Assembly (NCBI GenBank): GCA_031254035.1 | Contig: JAIRVF010000022.1 | Location: 1 to 52,542, forward strand | DNA: 52,542 nucleotides | Direction of reading: 5' to 3' | Source of the DNA: Paenibacillus sp. | GTDB taxonomy: Bacteria; Bacillota; Bacilli; Paenibacillales; Paenibacillaceae | Shown: piece after piece, positions 7,822-18,727 of the stretch | Position numbering within the stretch: the first letter of the stretch is position 1 | Layout: every line of letters starts with the position of its first letter | Notes under the pieces: model-generated | Database searches by the model: none | Told to the model about the DNA's origin: nothing | What the model saw: only the letters and a program-made list of their open reading frames with translations | Program-made: the position numbers and the translations under genes

Positions 7822-9213
7822 CTAGTCTTCCTTCGGATGAATCATTTGCTCCGGACGAACCACGGCGTCAAACTGCTCTTCAGTCAGCAGATTGCTCTTC
7901 AAAGCGGCCTCTTTCAGCGTTAGGCCTTCTTTGTGAGCCAGCTTGGCTACCGCAGCAGCATTTTCATAGCCGATATGCGGGTTCAGTGCCGTTACAAGCA
8001 TGAGTGACTGGTTCAGGTTGCGCTCGATCACGGAATGGTTAGGTTCGATGCCTACTGCACAATGGTCGTTAAAAGAAACCATCGCGTCTGCAAGCAAATG
8101 AGCCGATTGCAGGAAATTAAAAATAATGACTGGTTTGAACACATTCAGCTCGAAGTTGCCTTGGCTGGCGGCAAAGCCGATTGCTGCATCGTTGCCCATC
8201 ACCTGACAGACAACCATCGTCATCGCTTCGCTTTGGGTAGGGTTCACTTTACCCGGCATGATAGAGCTGCCCGGCTCGTTCGCTGGAATGGTAAGTTCGC
8301 CGATGCCGCAGCGCGGACCGCTGGCAAGCCAGCGTACATCATTGGCGATTTTCATGAGATCGGCAGCAAGCGCCTTCAGCGCGCCATGAACATATACAAG
8401 CTCGTCATGGCTTGTCAGCGCATGGAATTTGTTTGCTGCGGAGGTGAAGGTTTTGCCTGTCAGCTTGCTGATGTTGGCAGCCGTCATTTCTCCGAATTTC
8501 GGATGGGCATTGATGCCTGTGCCGACAGCCGTTCCGCCGATGGCGAGTTCGCGCAGCGCTTCAATGCTGGTGCGGATCATGCCTTCGCTTTTCTCTAGCA
8601 TGCGGTGCCAGCCGCTGACTTCTTGGCCAAGCGTAAGCGGAGTAGCGTCCTGCAGATGCGTTCTGCCGATTTTGATAATATCCATAAACTCTTCGCTCTT
8701 TGAGCGGAATGTTTCTTTTAATTTGGCGATGGCCGGCATCACTTGGTCTTCTACGGCTATCAGCGCCGCGATATGCATCGCTGTCGGGAATGTATCGTTG
8801 GAGCTTTGCGATTTGTTGACATCATCGTTCGGGTGAATGCGCTGCTCGCTTCCTTTTTCCTTGAGCATCTGGTTGGCACGGTTTGCGATGACCTCATTCA
8901 CGTTCATATTGGACTGGGTGCCGCTTCCGGTTTGCCATACAACCAGCGGGAAGTGATCGTTCAGCTTGCCTCCGATAACTTCATCGGCAGCTGCCACGAT
9001 GGCATCGGCTTTTTCAGCGTTCAGCTTGCCCAGCTCTTTGTTGGCGAGAGCCGCGCTTTTTTTCAGGATCGCAAATTCGCGGATCAGTTCCAGCGGCATC
9101 TTTTCCTTACCGATTTTGAAATTTTCAAAGCTCCGTTGCGTTTGGGCTGCCCACAGCTTGTCCGCAGGAACCTTAATTTCACCGATGGTGTCTTTTTCAA
9201 TTCTGAATTCCAC
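7822..9213 (-). CDS. fumC: Class II fumarate hydratase
   Basis: Reversible hydration of fumarate to malate in the citric acid cycle, cytoplasmic homotetramer. The superfamily signature [11 protein letters not shown] is present, as are [14 protein letters not shown] and [16 protein letters not shown], which build the active site. I place the start at a GTG at 9213: AAGGAGG (complement of 9222-9228) is eight bases upstream, and the resulting N-terminus [16 protein letters not shown] matches the usual start of Bacillus FumC, giving 463 residues. An in-frame ATG two codons earlier lies only two bases from the ribosome binding site. The gene stands alone and converges on the 55-aa gene. Confidence 0.96.
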   Translation of the reverse strand: MEFRIEKDTIGEIKVPADKLWAAQTQRSFENFKIGKEKMPLELIREFAILKKSAALANKELGKLNAEKADAIVAAADEVIGGKLNDHFPLVVWQTGSGTQSNMNVNEVIANRANQMLKEKGSEQRIHPNDDVNKSQSSNDTFPTAMHIAALIAVEDQVMPAIAKLKETFRSKSEEFMDIIKIGRTHLQDATPLTLGQEVSGWHRMLEKSEGMIRTSIEALRELAIGGTAVGTGINAHPKFGEMTAANISKLTGKTFTSAANKFHALTSHDELVYVHGALKALAADLMKIANDVRWLASGPRCGIGELTIPANEPGSSIMPGKVNPTQSEAMTMVVCQVMGNDAAIGFAASQGNFELNVFKPVIIFNFLQSAHLLADAMVSFNDHCAVGIEPNHSVIERNLNQSLMLVTALNPHIGYENAAAVAKLAHKEGLTLKEAALKSNLLTEEQFDAVVRPEQMIHPKED

Positions 9214-9393
9214 TTGCATTTCCTCCTTCACCACTCGTGAGTTCAATATTCTATTCCAAAGTCTATTCCGAAGCTCAAGTCTACTAAAATAGACCCGCCT
9301 GATATGAAATATATCATACTCTCTCTTCCAGTTGAAACGAGATTTATGAAATTTGAGGAAAAGGGATCTTCAAGCGCAGTGAAAAAATGCAGA

Positions 9394-9433
9394 TTATACA
9401 TAAAGTTAACATTTATTAGCATTTGTTTTAATG
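9394..9433 (+). promoter_or_regulatory. Possible PhoP box
   Basis: TATACA (9395), TTAACA (9406) and TTAGCA (9416) followed by TTTTAATG recur at 10-11 base steps. Bacillus PhoP binds tandem TT(A/T/C)A(C/T)A repeats spaced about 11 bases. Position 50-90 bases upstream of an alkaline phosphatase fits Pho control. AT-rich DNA gives such matches easily. Confidence 0.4.
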
Positions 9434-9483
9434 GTTTGTTTCTAAGATATCCCTATAAGCATTCGCCTGAAGGAGGAAATATG

Positions 9484-10737
9484 ATGAAAAGAAAGAAACG
9501 TACTATCGTACAAGCCGCATTTTGCCTCACGGCCGCTGCAAGTCTGGTTATTTCCGGAGGGGCCACTCAAGCTAAAGGGAGCGCCATGCCAACGAAAGCA
9601 AAAAACGTGATCCTGTTTGTTGGGGACGGTATGGGGACGGCGCAACGTGATGCTATCCGCCTGAATACGGTCGGTTTAAACGGCAAACTTCAGATGGATG
9701 ACATGCCTTATTCCGCGCTTCTCCGCACGCACTCTACGGTAGCTGTGACCGATTCGGCCGCTGCGGGAACAGCGATTGCGAGCGGCGTCAAAACGTATAA
9801 CGGTGCTGTAGGTGTAGATGCGAATAAAAAGTCGGTCAAAACCGTGCTTGAAGTAGCCAAGGATCTCGGCAAATCCACAGGTCTCGTTACGACAAGCCAG
9901 ATTACGGATGCGACACCGGCAGTATTCGGCTCCCATGTTGAGGATCGTTCACAGCAAAGCAAAATCGCCAAGCAGTATCTGGACAACAGCAAAGTGGATG
10001 TGCTGTTGGGGGGCGGCGAAGATTATTGGTACCCTAAAGGCAACCCAGGCAAATTCCCTGATCACCCTGCTGAAGACCCGACCGAAGAAAGCAAAGGAAC
10101 GGAAGGCAATCTCGTTGAGCATGCCAAGAAGCTGGGCTATCAATATGTAACCAGCAAGGAAGAATTGCAAAAAGCGAAAAACGGCAAAATCCTCGGCTTA
10201 TTCGCCAATGAAGAGATGTTCCAGCAAAAACCTGAAGGCGAAGGAGATATCTACAATCCGGTCGTATCACTCAAGGACATGACACAAAAAGCGCTGGATA
10301 CTCTCTCCGCAAATAAAAAGGGCTTCTTCCTGATGGTTGAAGAGGAAGGAACCGATGAAATGGCGCATGAAAACAACGCCAAGCTGACCATCAAAGCCGG
10401 ACAGGAACTTGACAAGGCCGTAGGCGTGGCCAAGGAATTTGCCAAGAAACATCCGGATACGCTGGTATTGGTGTTGGCTGACCACGAAACTGGGGGTTTT
10501 TCGCTGGAACCGGTGGATGACAAGGATGAGTCCGGTGACGGGATCTCGAAAGAAGATGGACCGTTTACGATCTATGGCTCTAAAGAGCAGTTTTATGTAG
10601 ATTGGACGACAGCCGGCCATACTGGTGTGGACATTCCGCTGACAGCGATGGGTAGTGGAGCCGAGCTCTTCACTGGGGTGCAGGAAAATACGTATGTGCA
10701 TGAAGCGATTTTGAAGTTATGGGGAATCAAGAAATAA
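9484..10737 (+). CDS. Secreted alkaline phosphatase
   Basis: Zinc/magnesium phosphomonoesterase releasing phosphate from organic esters outside the cell. The 417-residue product starts with a signal peptide (basic MKRKKR, hydrophobic core, likely cleavage near residues 30-37). Metal and catalytic motifs are visible: FVGDGMG, the nucleophile S91 in TDSAAAGTA, an EEEGTDEMAHENN segment, ADHETGGF and the late AGHTG histidine. Homologues include B. subtilis PhoA/PhoB. AAGGAGG at 9470-9476 favours ATG 9484; ATG 9481 is three bases earlier. A much longer in-frame ORF from 9304 has no ribosome binding site and would bury the signal peptide. A PhoP-like repeat lies upstream and a terminator downstream. 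Confidence 0.93.
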   Translation: MKRKKRTIVQAAFCLTAAASLVISGGATQAKGSAMPTKAKNVILFVGDGMGTAQRDAIRLNTVGLNGKLQMDDMPYSALLRTHSTVAVTDSAAAGTAIASGVKTYNGAVGVDANKKSVKTVLEVAKDLGKSTGLVTTSQITDATPAVFGSHVEDRSQQSKIAKQYLDNSKVDVLLGGGEDYWYPKGNPGKFPDHPAEDPTEESKGTEGNLVEHAKKLGYQYVTSKEELQKAKNGKILGLFANEEMFQQKPEGEGDIYNPVVSLKDMTQKALDTLSANKKGFFLMVEEEGTDEMAHENNAKLTIKAGQELDKAVGVAKEFAKKHPDTLVLVLADHETGGFSLEPVDDKDESGDGISKEDGPFTIYGSKEQFYVDWTTAGHTGVDIPLTAMGSGAELFTGVQENTYVHEAILKLWGIKK

Positions 10738-10780
10738 ACGGTGCACACCAATAGGATAGGAAAAAGAAAAAGTTAATATT

Positions 10781-10813
10781 AAAGGCCGCTCATTTTGCAC
10801 AGAGCGGCTTTTG
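10781..10813 (+). terminator. Terminator of the alkaline phosphatase gene
   Basis: GCCGCTC and GAGCGGC arms, flanked by AAAG and CTTTT, enclose a ten-base loop. Confidence 0.75.
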
Positions 10814-11000
10814 TTATTACGTCGTTATTCGACAAATCAAGCATCGGCACTTGCATTCTCAGTTCGCGCAGAACGAACAGCGTGATATCAACAACATTTC
10901 ATTGTCATGGGGCCGCGGCGGATGTTATTTTAGTGACGTGGTATTCTTTAAATATACATGTCTACAGCAGTTTTAACGGGCAGTGGGAGGAAAACAGAAC

Positions 11001-11981
11001 ATGACAGCAGCAACAATCGTTATCGCATGTCTCATCTTCGTTGTGATGGTGCTTGTGGGAGCCGGTACATACTTTTATCAGGTCGGTATTAAGCGCAGTC
11101 GAAAGGATTTCCTGGAGGTAGATCCGTCACTAGTTAAAGTCGATAACCCTTGGGAGCATGAAGAAGAGTGGCTGAACAGCCAACCGCTTGAAACGATACA
11201 TATCCAGGCAGAGGATGACCTTTCGTTAACGGGCTATTATATCCCGGCGGCGCTACCATCGGAACGGACTGTGATCGTGGTACACGGCTACAACAGTCAG
11301 GGCAAGGAGATGGGGGCATTCGCCAAGTTTTATCACGAGATGGGTTTTCATGTGTTGATGCCGGATAACCGGGGTCATGGACAAAGCGGCGGGAGCTATA
11401 TCGGTTTCGGCTGGCCGGACAGAAGAGATATCATGCAATGGATCCGTTACATTTTGCAGCAGAGCGGGCCGGAAATGACAATCACACTGCATGGTGTCTC
11501 AATGGGAGGGGGGACGGTGCTGATGACTAGCGGCGAAGACCTGCCGGAACAGGTGAAGTGCATTGTGTCGGACTGCGCTTATACTTCGGTAAAGGATATT
11601 CTGACCTATCAGATGAAGCAGATGTATAAACTGCCTCCATTTCCGCTGTTGCCGGTAACCAGCCTGATATGCAAGCTGCGTGCGGGCTACTTTTTTGGGG
11701 AAGGTTCGGCGCTGAAACAGGTAGCCAAAACGCGGCTTCCGATTCTGTTTATTCATGGAGATCAGGATACCTTCGTTCCATTCGCGATGGTTCACCGCCT
11801 TTTGGCGGCTGCAGGAGGAGAAAAGGAGCTTTATGTAGTACCTGGGGCGGTGCATGCCAATGCGCTTTTTGCGGATAAAAAAGAGTATGTTAACCGTATA
11901 AGAAGCTTTATTGAGCATCATCTATCCCCTCTGCCGGAAAAAACAGCAAGCCGCTCAGTCAAGGCGCGATCAAAAAAATAA
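11001..11981 (+). CDS. Membrane-anchored alpha/beta hydrolase
   Basis: Serine hydrolase of unknown substrate. An N-terminal membrane span (residues 4-24) is followed by an alpha/beta-hydrolase fold: oxyanion region VVHGYNSQG, then GHGQSGG, the nucleophile elbow GVSMG (S167), acid D256 in GDQDTF and H285 in GAVHANA. This resembles the Bacillus YkfD/YqkD-like hydrolases annotated as peptidase- or esterase-like. GGGAGG sits ten bases before ATG 11001; a GTG at 10983 is in frame but lacks a ribosome binding site. The last five codons (A-R-S-K-K) and the stop are supplied by the intergenic repeat at 11963, so the C-terminus may have been altered by insertion of that element. Confidence 0.85.
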   Translation: MTAATIVIACLIFVVMVLVGAGTYFYQVGIKRSRKDFLEVDPSLVKVDNPWEHEEEWLNSQPLETIHIQAEDDLSLTGYYIPAALPSERTVIVVHGYNSQGKEMGAFAKFYHEMGFHVLMPDNRGHGQSGGSYIGFGWPDRRDIMQWIRYILQQSGPEMTITLHGVSMGGGTVLMTSGEDLPEQVKCIVSDCAYTSVKDILTYQMKQMYKLPPFPLLPVTSLICKLRAGYFFGEGSALKQVAKTRLPILFIHGDQDTFVPFAMVHRLLAAAGGEKELYVVPGAVHANALFADKKEYVNRIRSFIEHHLSPLPEKTASRSVKARSKK

Positions 11982-12062
11982 TAGACTACTCGATTTGCCT
12001 GAATAGTGCCATGACGGGCATTTTCTGTGCGAATCTGATTCACTATTTTTTTTGATCGCGCC
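11963..12062. repeat. GGCGCGATC-ended MITE-like element, copy 1
   Basis: Terminal inverted repeats GGCGCGATCAAAAAAAT and ATTTTTTTTGATCGCGCC bound a 100-bp element. Read on the other strand it aligns over its full length with 46901-47004, including internal GTGAATCAGATT, TGCCCGTC and GGCAAATC. It has no coding capacity. It provides the stop codon of the upstream hydrolase gene. Confidence 0.75.
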
Positions 12063-12180
12063 TAAATGAACGGCTTGGATATTCGCCCTAAAGAATCGCA
12101 TCGGATAACCTAAAGTTTAGTTTACCCAATGGCGACTTTTTGGGGCACATGTATTATTTTGGAGCGGGGCCCTTTTCGTT

Positions 12181-14034
12181 TTACTTCAAAGGCTGCTGGT
12201 TTACATAGCTGTCAGACAAATTCAGAAGCTTTAACGCACGGTTGTATTCATCTTCGGTAGTACCTTTGCCAATAGAATCCTTGCCGCTTAATGGGAACTG
12301 GGTGCCGTCCTCATAGCCGCTGCCTGACATGAACATGGCATTGTTGTTCATAAAGGAGCCTGTCGGCAGGTAATACCGCTGCGGAAGCAGATTATAGGTC
12401 TGGTTGAGAAGATCCTGTCCGAAATGAATATAGCCTTTCATGGAAATGCCAAGCAAATTGGAAGCTGTTGGCATAATGTCCGCTTGTCCGCCGACTTCAA
12501 GAGCGACCTGCTCATGCTGGATACCACTGCCAGCAATGATCAGCGGAATGTTGAGCATATCGGTGTATGAATATTCATAACCGTAGATTTCCTCCATGAG
12601 CTCCTTGTCAACGCGATCTAGCGAATAAATAGGTAGTCCCATATGGTCCCCATAAATGACAATCAGGCTGTCGTCCCAGAGGCCTTTTTGCTTGAGCTCA
12701 TCGATAAACTGACCCAGTGCATAATCGGCATAGTTTTGAGCTCGAATATAATCTCCGACAAAGGTGCCTTGGTAACGTTTGGGCAGATCCATCTTGTACT
12801 TATTCTTCGGAATGGTAAACGGATGATGAGCCGACATCGAGATGATTTGGGCGTAAAAGGGTTTACCCTCCTGGTCCATTTGCTGCAGCTTGTCAGATGA
12901 CTTCGCATACAGCACCTCATCGGAAGGTCCGAAGAATACCATATCTTCATCGCCGAAGAAAGTCTGGTCGTAGTAATGCTTGAAACCGAGAGAGGAGTAC
13001 AGCTCCCCGCGGTTCCAGAAATGCACGGCATTGGTATGCAGGGTAGCAGTGTTGTAACCGTGCTGCTCCATCAGTCGTGGCAGGCTTGGCAGTTTTTTAT
13101 CGACGTACTTCTGAGTAGCGGCACCATCTGGCGGAATATAAAAGGATGTATTGACGACAAATTCAGCATCCGATGTATTTCCTTGGCCCACCAACTGGTT
13201 AAAGTTCGTGAAATAGAGTTCCTCATTTGCGAGCTTGTTTATATTCGGTGTTACCTCTTTCCCGTCAATTTTCAGGTTGATCAGGAAATCTTGGAAGGAT
13301 TCCAACTGGATGATGATTAGGTTTTTCCCCTTCGCATTTCCAAAATACTTAGGCTCCTCCGGTACCGTAATTCCCTTCAGCTTGTCGATTGAAGCCTGGG
13401 TGATATTGTCCAGCGGCACAAGCGCTTCTTTCTTAAGCGATAGAATCGTATAGGCTTCGTAATTGAGAATGCCCATTTGCTGGGCTTTCTTAATCTCATT
13501 CATGCTAGCCCGGTTAGGTAAAGTGTTAAACAGGCAAATCACCAGGCACACAATAAATCCGGCGAATACGAATCCTTTTGGGGGTTTATACTTGATGCTA
13601 ATTTTCCAGTCCTTGATTCTGCGGCTTTTGGGCAGCAGAATAAGCAGCAGGATAATATCAGCAAAAACCAGCAGGTAATAAGGATCCATGAGCGAAAACA
13701 CGCTGCTCTTTACCTCCGTTACCTGGCCCACCTGCGCCAAGGCGTGGTATGTCACGATTACTCCGTAATACTTGAAATACATAATGACAGCAAAAAATAC
13801 GGCGGTTAAGATCAAATTGACGATCGTATAGGCCAGCAGCTTACGTTTGGTAGCGATCCATTCGATGAGGCAAAATAAAAGCCAGATAAATGGCACTTCC
13901 GTGATCAACAGTTTCCATGATGGCAACCAATCCCCAAACGTCACGGCCCAGGCGAGATACCCTTTCAACAGTAAAATGATCGTAAAGAGAACGAATGGCT
14001 TTTTGAAAAACCGGGCATTAGATTCATGCAGCAT
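12181..14034 (-). CDS. ltaS: Lipoteichoic acid synthase family protein
   Basis: Membrane sulfatase-fold enzyme that polymerises glycerol phosphate from phosphatidylglycerol onto a lipid anchor, its catalytic domain facing outside. Five hydrophobic spans fill residues 1-190, then an extracellular sulfatase domain carries the catalytic threonine T287 in GNTSDAEF and the YGDHMGL segment. Length 617 matches LtaS/YfnI/YqgS/YvgJ of B. subtilis; paralogues differ in role, so it could be a stress or primer enzyme. The ATG at 14034 follows GGGAGG; an upstream in-frame ATG at 14085 has no ribosome binding site. A promoter and a terminator-like hairpin precede it. Confidence 0.92.
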   Translation of the reverse strand: MLHESNARFFKKPFVLFTIILLLKGYLAWAVTFGDWLPSWKLLITEVPFIWLLFCLIEWIATKRKLLAYTIVNLILTAVFFAVIMYFKYYGVIVTYHALAQVGQVTEVKSSVFSLMDPYYLLVFADIILLLILLPKSRRIKDWKISIKYKPPKGFVFAGFIVCLVICLFNTLPNRASMNEIKKAQQMGILNYEAYTILSLKKEALVPLDNITQASIDKLKGITVPEEPKYFGNAKGKNLIIIQLESFQDFLINLKIDGKEVTPNINKLANEELYFTNFNQLVGQGNTSDAEFVVNTSFYIPPDGAATQKYVDKKLPSLPRLMEQHGYNTATLHTNAVHFWNRGELYSSLGFKHYYDQTFFGDEDMVFFGPSDEVLYAKSSDKLQQMDQEGKPFYAQIISMSAHHPFTIPKNKYKMDLPKRYQGTFVGDYIRAQNYADYALGQFIDELKQKGLWDDSLIVIYGDHMGLPIYSLDRVDKELMEEIYGYEYSYTDMLNIPLIIAGSGIQHEQVALEVGGQADIMPTASNLLGISMKGYIHFGQDLLNQTYNLLPQRYYLPTGSFMNNNAMFMSGSGYEDGTQFPLSGKDSIGKGTTEDEYNRALKLLNLSDSYVNQQPLK

Positions 14035-14111
14035 GATACGAGTTCCTCCCGTTGTAACACAGCCGGCAACAGATGCTGGCGGCAATTGATAAAATATAGT
14101 AAGAGTAATGC

Positions 14112-14137
14112 AAAAAAGGACTCTTAGTCTAAGAGCC
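14112..14137 (-). terminator. Terminator-like hairpin in the ltaS leader
   Basis: A perfect palindrome CTCTTAG-T-CTAAGAG (14121-14135), extended by one further pair, is followed on the minus strand by six T. It lies between the likely ltaS promoter and the ltaS start, so readthrough would be required for expression. Confidence 0.5.
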
Positions 14138-14152
14138 TATATCATTAAAAGT

Positions 14153-14181
14153 ATTATGCTCCCCGTTAGATAAGAAGTCAA
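14153..14181 (-). promoter_or_regulatory. Probable SigA promoter of ltaS
   Basis: On the minus strand TTGACT and CATAAT are separated by exactly 17 bases. Transcription would begin near 14146, about ten bases before the hairpin at 14112-14137. Confidence 0.6.
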
Positions 14182-14270
14182 AGTTAAGAAATACTATATT
14201 TTAATATAAAAGGGTGGTTTAAAATAGTCCCTATCTCCTAAAATATTCGAATTAACAAAGGAATCCGAGC

Positions 14271-14353
14271 AAAAAAAAAAGCATCAGGGTCACCTAAAGA
14301 GAATTTGTGTTTAATAGCACAATCCTCTTCCGGTTACCCGGATGCTTTTTTTT
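14271..14353 (-). terminator. Long terminator of gdhA, bidirectional
   Basis: An imperfect hairpin of about 66 bases (outer arms GCATCAGGGTCACC and GGTTACCCGGATGC, inner arms AAGAGAATTTGTG and CACAATCCTCTT) is flanked by ten A on the left and eight T on the right, so it can terminate on both strands. Confidence 0.8.
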
Positions 14354-14375
14354 ATTATATGAAGAACGAGACCAA

Positions 14376-15834
<1,459 letters not shown>

Positions 15835-15858
15835 GCATGAATCTGTATTTAAACAAAG

Positions 15859-15888
15859 ATTATACACGAGAATGCCAGAAATCTTCAA
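15859..15888 (-). promoter_or_regulatory. Probable SigA promoter of gdhA
   Basis: TTGAAG and TATAAT on the minus strand are 18 bases apart, about 100 bases upstream of the gdhA start. Confidence 0.6.
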
Positions 15889-16070
15889 CCCTTTAATACT
15901 TTAATTAGGCATTGAAATTTTGCTTTTTTATTTTCTGAAACATTTCAGACAACATTTTGGGATAATTACCCTAATGAATATTGGGAGATAGGCTCCATAT
16001 ACAGGGTATGTTATGATGATAACAATAGAGAGGGGAACGGATGATCCCGTCCGGTGGTGGAGGTTGAAAG

Positions 16071-18347
16071 ATGACGACCGTCAATATTTCGGTAAGACCG
16101 CTTGTTGAATATGTATTCCGCAGCGGAAGTATTGATTCCGGCTTCCATACGGCTGCATCCATGCATGAGGGGACAAGGATCCATCAGCGGGTACAGCGGG
16201 CGTATCAGGAAGGGGATCAAAAAGAAGTATATCTACAAATGGAAATTCCATTTGGAAGAATTGTATACCATATTGAAGGAAGATGCGATGGATTGATCCA
16301 GACCGAAGAGGGATGGATGATCGATGAAATCAAATCAACCTCGGCTGGTTTGGATATGCTTGAAGGCGGGCATGCTGTCCATTGGGCGCAGGCGGAAGTG
16401 TATGCCTATATGGCAGCAAAAGATCAGGAACTTGAAAAGATCGGCGTACAACTGACTTATGTGGATTCCGGGACGGGGGAGGAACGTCGTTTTAAGCGCA
16501 CCCGTACCATGGCTGAGCTGGCTGAATTCGTCATCGATGTTATCAGGCAGTATGCGTTGTATGCCGAACTGCGGCAGGAAAATGCTAGGCTCAGGGACGA
16601 AAGCATCCGCGCATTGCCTTTTCCCTTTGCTGCATACCGCGAGGGTCAGAGAAAGCTTGCGGGGGCCGTGTATGGGGCGGCTAAGGAAAAGAAAAAGCTG
16701 TTTGCCAAGGCGCCGACCGGTATCGGCAAGACAATCTCAACTCTTTTCCCTTCCGTAAAAGCGATCGGCGAAGGGCTGCTAGGGCAGATTTTCTACCTGA
16801 CGGCGAAGACCATTACGCGTACTGCCGCGGAGCAGGCATTAACTCTGATGGAGAATAAGGGCCTTCGTTTGCAGTCCGTCACGATTACCGCCAAGGACAA
16901 GGCGTGTTTGCAGGAAGAGGTTTTTTGCAGCAAAGATGTCTGTCCTTATGCAGATGGGTATTACGATCGGATTAACGGGGCGGTTTTCGATATTCTCTCG
17001 CATGAGACGATCATGACTCGGCAGGTGCTGGAGCAGTATGCCAGAAAGCATCGAGTATGCCCGTTTGAGTTTTCACTGGATACAGCTTACGCTGCGGATG
17101 CAATTATTTGCGATTACAACTACATTTATGATCCGCGGGTTTCTTTGAAAAGGCTGCCTGAAGAGCAGAAGAAGCGCACAGTGCTGCTGGTGGATGAGGC
17201 GCATAATTTAGTGGACAGGGGGCGCGAGATGTTCTCAGCAGTGATGAACAAAGCGAATTTCCTGCAACTGAAGCGCGATTTCAAAACGGCAAACCCGGCC
17301 GTCGCCGCCGCTGCGGATGCTGTGAACAAGTACTTCATTGAACTTCGGAAAGCATGCGGCGATACCCGCCAGCAGTTGTCCAAGGAAGCTCCTGCGGAAC
17401 TGGTAGAACTGCTGGAGGTTTTTGTGGGTGAGGCTGAACGTGAACTGGCTGCAGGAGGGGAAGAGCGACAGCTGCTGCTTGACACCTATTTTGCCTCCCA
17501 AAATTTTATCCGTATGGCCAAGCTCTATGACAGCCGCTACATCACTTATGCGGAGGTTCTGCGGAATGATGTCTCGATCCGGATGTTTTGTCTCGATCCG
17601 TCTTACCTGCTATCCCAAGCGGATAAAGGGTTCCGGTCGGTTGTGTTCTTTTCGGCCACCTTGGCGCCGTTGTCCTATTATCGAGATATGCTGGGGGCGG
17701 ACTCGGAGGACTACAGTATCTCCATTCCTTCCCCGTTTCGGCGGGAGCAGCTGGACGTGCGGATTCACCCGCTTTCCACGAGGTACCGCGACCGGGAACG
17801 GACGGCCGAACAACTCGCGGATCTGCTGCACCAAATGATTAGCGGCAAGCAGGGCAATTATATGTTCTTTTTTCCCTCGTATCAGTATCTGCAGAGTGTG
17901 TATGAGATTTTTACAGGTAAATATCCTGAAGTGCAGACGATTGTGCAGGGGACGGGGATGGGCGAGGAAGAACGTGAACGGTTCCTGGCGGCCTTTCGGG
18001 TGGACAACCAGGAAACGCTGGCTGGCTTCGCCGTGCTCGGAGGAATCTTTTCGGAAGGCATCGACTTGCAGGGAGATCGTTTGATCGGCGTGGCTGTTGT
18101 AGGGGTTGGATTGCCACAGCTTGGGCTGGAGCGGAATTTGATCCGGGATTATTTTAACGGAGAAGGCAAAAATGGCTATGACTATTCATATGTACTCCCT
18201 GGTATGAATAAGGTTCTTCAGGCCGGAGGCAGGCTGATCCGATCGGAGGAGGATGAGGGAGTGCTGCTTCTGATCGATGACCGTTTCAAGCAGCCGCATT
18301 ACCGGAACCTCCTTCCCGAGGAATGGAAGGCTGCACATATAAAATGA
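16071..18347 (+). CDS. PD-(D/E)xK nuclease fused to DinG/XPD-type helicase
   Basis: A 758-residue ATP-dependent DNA helicase with an N-terminal RecB/Cas4-like nuclease domain. Residues 1-130 hold D73 and E86-x-K88 (RCDGLI then IDEIKST), the PD-(D/E)xK catalytic pattern. The helicase part has Walker A APTGIGKT near 215, VDEAH near 374 and a C-terminal superfamily 2 domain with GIFSEGIDL and GRLIRSEED. Four cysteines between the first motifs (C279, C286, C291, C330) are candidates for the iron-sulfur cluster of the XPD/DinG family. A role in repair of structured DNA is inferred. GGAGG is seven bases before the ATG. The gene stands alone. Confidence 0.88.
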   Translation: MTTVNISVRPLVEYVFRSGSIDSGFHTAASMHEGTRIHQRVQRAYQEGDQKEVYLQMEIPFGRIVYHIEGRCDGLIQTEEGWMIDEIKSTSAGLDMLEGGHAVHWAQAEVYAYMAAKDQELEKIGVQLTYVDSGTGEERRFKRTRTMAELAEFVIDVIRQYALYAELRQENARLRDESIRALPFPFAAYREGQRKLAGAVYGAAKEKKKLFAKAPTGIGKTISTLFPSVKAIGEGLLGQIFYLTAKTITRTAAEQALTLMENKGLRLQSVTITAKDKACLQEEVFCSKDVCPYADGYYDRINGAVFDILSHETIMTRQVLEQYARKHRVCPFEFSLDTAYAADAIICDYNYIYDPRVSLKRLPEEQKKRTVLLVDEAHNLVDRGREMFSAVMNKANFLQLKRDFKTANPAVAAAADAVNKYFIELRKACGDTRQQLSKEAPAELVELLEVFVGEAERELAAGGEERQLLLDTYFASQNFIRMAKLYDSRYITYAEVLRNDVSIRMFCLDPSYLLSQADKGFRSVVFFSATLAPLSYYRDMLGADSEDYSISIPSPFRREQLDVRIHPLSTRYRDRERTAEQLADLLHQMISGKQGNYMFFFPSYQYLQSVYEIFTGKYPEVQTIVQGTGMGEEERERFLAAFRVDNQETLAGFAVLGGIFSEGIDLQGDRLIGVAVVGVGLPQLGLERNLIRDYFNGEGKNGYDYSYVLPGMNKVLQAGGRLIRSEEDEGVLLLIDDRFKQPHYRNLLPEEWKAAHIK

Positions 18348-18727
18348 GAAATCGAACTGAAATCGAACCAAGTTGCGTATGATGCATGATCAAGTCTCGG
18401 TGGAATTAAAGATTGAGGTCAAATCTTCGGTGGCTTTTCTCTTCTATGCATTTACTCTCTAAGTATTGAGGTTCTATGCTGCAGGATGTCGTAGTACTGA
18501 CAAATACGGAACCAGCGTATTAATTACCCCAGCATTTTCTTTTCAAACTTCAATATAGTTGAAAATCCAATGACAATAATATAAAGGAAAGATAGAAACT
18601 ATTAATAAAAAATAAAATTTAAAAGAATTAAAATTATTTTATAACTTTTTTGTAATTAAAGCGTTTATATGTATTAAAAGCAAAATTTAACCAAATGGAC
18701 AGAAAATATTAAGAGGAGGATGTACCA
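18348..18727. other. AT-rich intergenic region, no gene seen
   Basis: The base composition drops sharply in A+T-rich direction from about 18530. It holds AAGATT/AAATCTT near 18408-18427 but no convincing terminator for the helicase gene, and no well-spaced promoter for the downstream operon, although TTGAAA and TATAAA (spacer about 15) occur near 18563-18590. Confidence 0.4.

Noticed and set aside
10795..11004. 69-codon frame before the hydrolase
   Set aside because: It starts inside a terminator hairpin, lacks a ribosome binding site and overlaps the real start region of the hydrolase.
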